Positions 4,114 through 5,715 of a DNA stretch of 5,715 bases are shown piece after piece. Origin of the DNA: Actinomycetes bacterium (GTDB taxonomy: Bacteria > Actinomycetota > Acidimicrobiia > Acidimicrobiales > Acidimicrobiaceae). Where the stretch lies: assembly GCA_021792075.1 (NCBI GenBank), contig JAJYVK010000122.1:1-5715 (forward strand), given 5' to 3'. A model generated the notes under the pieces. The model did not search any database. It was given only the letters and a program-made list of their open reading frames with translations, and had not been told where the DNA came from. Every line of letters starts with the position of its first letter. Position 1 is the stretch's first letter. A program made the translations under genes and the position numbers.

Positions 4114-5715
4114 ATGGCTAAGCAGGGAACCAATTCCCAGGGATCTGGGAATGGATGGATACTTCTCATCGTATTGTTTGCTTTTGTCGTCCTGGCTTTT
4201 GGGGTGGGAGAAAAGGCTGTCGCTTTCGTCTTCCACGGAACGCCCCAAATGACAGTTTCGTCCTTTTTGATGACTCTTGTTAGCTGGAATTCGACAACGT
4301 TGTGGCACACAGCCTCGCCGCTGCCGCATCCGCTGGAATGGCACCTTCTGGGAGCGGCGGCGGTCGGTGCGACGGTTCTCTGCGTCTTGATCGTCGCTGC
4401 CTACGCCGCGCACCGAATCCAGGCGACGGGAGGGGACCTCTTCTCCATCTTCGGCGGCGGGAAAGCAGTGGACAAGAACTCCAGCAATCCTGCGAAATGG
4501 CTCGCGTTTGAGCCGAAGAAGTTTCGCGCATACGAGCCCGTCCGCGTGATCGCACAAGACGAGGTGAGACCGACCATGGTCGGAGTTCCGAAAAAACAGC
4601 GCAAGCTTGAAGAGTATGGACTGTTGCTCGGGTACGCCAAAAACGACCCCGCTCTTCCCATTGCACTGTCGGCGGAGCTCTCGGTTCTGGTGGCGGGGGA
4701 GCCCAGGTCGGGAAAGACCGCCGGGATGGTTATCCCTTGGGTACTGTCGTGGCGGGGACCACTCGTCACTACCAGCACCAGGAGCGAGGTCATGCGCTCT
4801 ACTCTGGCCGCGAGAAGGCGGATCTCAGAGCACGTTTACGTGCTCTGCCTGCCCGGCACGTGGATCCCTGAAGGCGTGGAGCCCATCTCCTACGACATCT
4901 GCTGGTTCTACGAGGGGGAGTGGAAGATGTTGGTTGAGGCGGCCAAGAGGCGGGCTGCGATCTTTTCCGAGAGCGTCGTGGACAAGTCGCAGGAAGTTTG
5001 GGGGGAAACCACCAAACAGCTCTTCTCATGCTTGCTTCTGATCGGTTTTGCGTGGCGCTATGCCCAAGTCGTTCATAAAGGAGTGGATGCGGACAAGACC
5101 AAGCCGAGTCTCAGCCCATTCCATTCGGACGACAGCCACATACACGTGCTCCAGGAGCTTTCCATGCTCGACTGGGCGAAAACCGACAACGGCGTCAAGG
5201 CGGTGTGCAACTTCCTCCTGGAAAGCATTCCTTGTGGCAATGGCCAGTACGTGGCCGACTATGTCCGAAAGACGGTCAGAAGGATCAAGGGCGAAGTGGG
5301 AGGTACGGAGTTCGCGCAGACAGTAATTGGCCTACTGCAGGTAGCGCTCGGTGAGCTCAACGATGCTCAAATCGCGGCGGTCTTTTCCACCCCGTGGGAC
5401 AAGCCGGTGTTCGATCCAGACAAGTTCTTGGCCGATTCGGGTACCCTCTACCTGATAAGCCGCGATGAAGGCGGGAGCAACCTGGCGAAGTACTTTTCCC
5501 TCGTCGTAAACGAGATCTCCTCAGCCGCTAGGCGGAGACAGCAGAAAATGAAGAGATGCGATCCGCCACTGGCACTCATCTTGGACGAGGTGGCCAACAT
5601 CGCTCCACTACCCAACTTGAGGTCGTATATGTCGGAAGGCGGAGGAACAGGCATCACTACGGTCGCGTTCATACAGAACCTCACCCAGCTGGTGAGCGTC
5701 TACGGCGACGTGAAG
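4114..5715 (+). CDS. Type IV coupling protein (TraG/VirD4 family) ATPase, 3'-partial
   Basis: Inner-membrane ATPase of the FtsK/VirD4 class that links relaxase-bound DNA to the type IV secretion channel during conjugation. The frame is open from ATG 4114 to the window edge (534 codons, no stop), so the C-terminus is missing. Two membrane segments lie at about 15-32 and 76-98 with a periplasmic-type loop between, as in VirD4. Walker A is GEPRSGKT (195-202), followed by an actinobacterial-type TTSTRSEVMRSTLAARRR segment (from 219). A helical all-alpha-type insert starts near VWGETTKQLF (about 295). Walker B is LILDEVANIAPLP with Asp491-Glu492, followed by the typical SEGGGTGITTVAFIQNLTQL glutamine motif that precedes the TraM-recognition region. 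The sequence between about 233 and 290 (VLCLPGTWIPEGVEPISYDICW) departs from the 'vFDPq ... WsPl.GC' pattern I expect in actinobacterial homologues, so this is a divergent member. It is probably translated with the membrane protein just upstream. Confidence 0.92.
   Translation, partial: MAKQGTNSQGSGNGWILLIVLFAFVVLAFGVGEKAVAFVFHGTPQMTVSSFLMTLVSWNSTTLWHTASPLPHPLEWHLLGAAAVGATVLCVLIVAAYAAHRIQATGGDLFSIFGGGKAVDKNSSNPAKWLAFEPKKFRAYEPVRVIAQDEVRPTMVGVPKKQRKLEEYGLLLGYAKNDPALPIALSAELSVLVAGEPRSGKTAGMVIPWVLSWRGPLVTTSTRSEVMRSTLAARRRISEHVYVLCLPGTWIPEGVEPISYDICWFYEGEWKMLVEAAKRRAAIFSESVVDKSQEVWGETTKQLFSCLLLIGFAWRYAQVVHKGVDADKTKPSLSPFHSDDSHIHVLQELSMLDWAKTDNGVKAVCNFLLESIPCGNGQYVADYVRKTVRRIKGEVGGTEFAQTVIGLLQVALGELNDAQIAAVFSTPWDKPVFDPDKFLADSGTLYLISRDEGGSNLAKYFSLVVNEISSAARRRQQKMKRCDPPLALILDEVANIAPLPNLRSYMSEGGGTGITTVAFIQNLTQLVSVYGDVK

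Noticed and set aside
3985..4557. 190-codon open frame on the minus strand across the membrane-protein/coupling-protein junction
   Set aside because: It is antisense to the end of one real gene and the start of another. Its product is rich in Arg, Ser and Pro, as expected for a shadow frame, with no recognisable domain.
4607..5041. 144-codon + strand frame inside the coupling-protein gene
   Set aside because: It overlaps the Walker A region of the coupling protein in another frame, and the product is a Ser/Arg/Pro-rich shadow.

Overview
This window looks like part of the transfer region of an integrative conjugative element or conjugative plasmid. The GC content is moderately high, probably in the high 50s percent by eye. 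The likely host is an actinomycete (Actinomycetota). That inference rests on two protein signatures. The terminal coupling-type ATPase carries a P-loop followed by a 'TSTR.EV...T..ARRR' stretch, as in actinobacterial TraG/VirD4 proteins. The TnpB-type protein is of the 'IDEGIINP ... SSKTCPACLTRNRPSGR.YRC' kind that I associate with actinobacteria and some neighbouring phyla. No database search was possible, so the taxon is an inference.

Layout: every supported gene is on the + strand and the genes are packed head to tail. (1) Positions 2-412 are the C-terminal part of an unrecognised protein that enters from the left edge. (2) Positions 409-1872 encode an IS200/IS605 (IS1341-type) TnpB, a predicted RNA-guided nuclease with no tnpA partner visible. 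Its 3' end and the following ~70 bp look like the right end of the element. They contain the predicted omega (reRNA) scaffold, which ends in a GGGGAGGTTCAC terminus at 1934-1945. (3) Positions 1872-4112 encode a protein of about 746 residues with two predicted membrane segments, a long acidic low-complexity linker and a C-terminal domain I do not recognise. (4) From 4114 to the right edge runs the N-terminal 534 residues of a type IV coupling protein (TraG/VirD4 family), with two membrane segments, Walker A and Walker B. Its C-terminus lies beyond the window.

How it fits together: genes 1, 3 and 4 appear to form one tightly spaced conjugation operon, and the tnpB element has landed inside it. 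The insertion is unusually seamless. The upstream stop overlaps a GTG start for tnpB (GTGA, 409-412). The tnpB stop overlaps an ATG that opens the downstream membrane gene (TGATG, 1870-1874). The first ~24 residues of the present membrane protein are therefore encoded by the end of the mobile element. The predicted guide of the omega RNA is copied from the membrane gene's own coding sequence, so the nuclease should be aimed at uninterrupted copies of this conjugation gene.

The most interesting points are that guide target, the start rebuilt by the insertion, the shifted catalytic glutamate of the TnpB, and the undescribed membrane protein next to the coupling protein. No rRNA, tRNA, CRISPR array, origin or attachment site was seen. 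No stretch longer than 300 bases lacks a gene.
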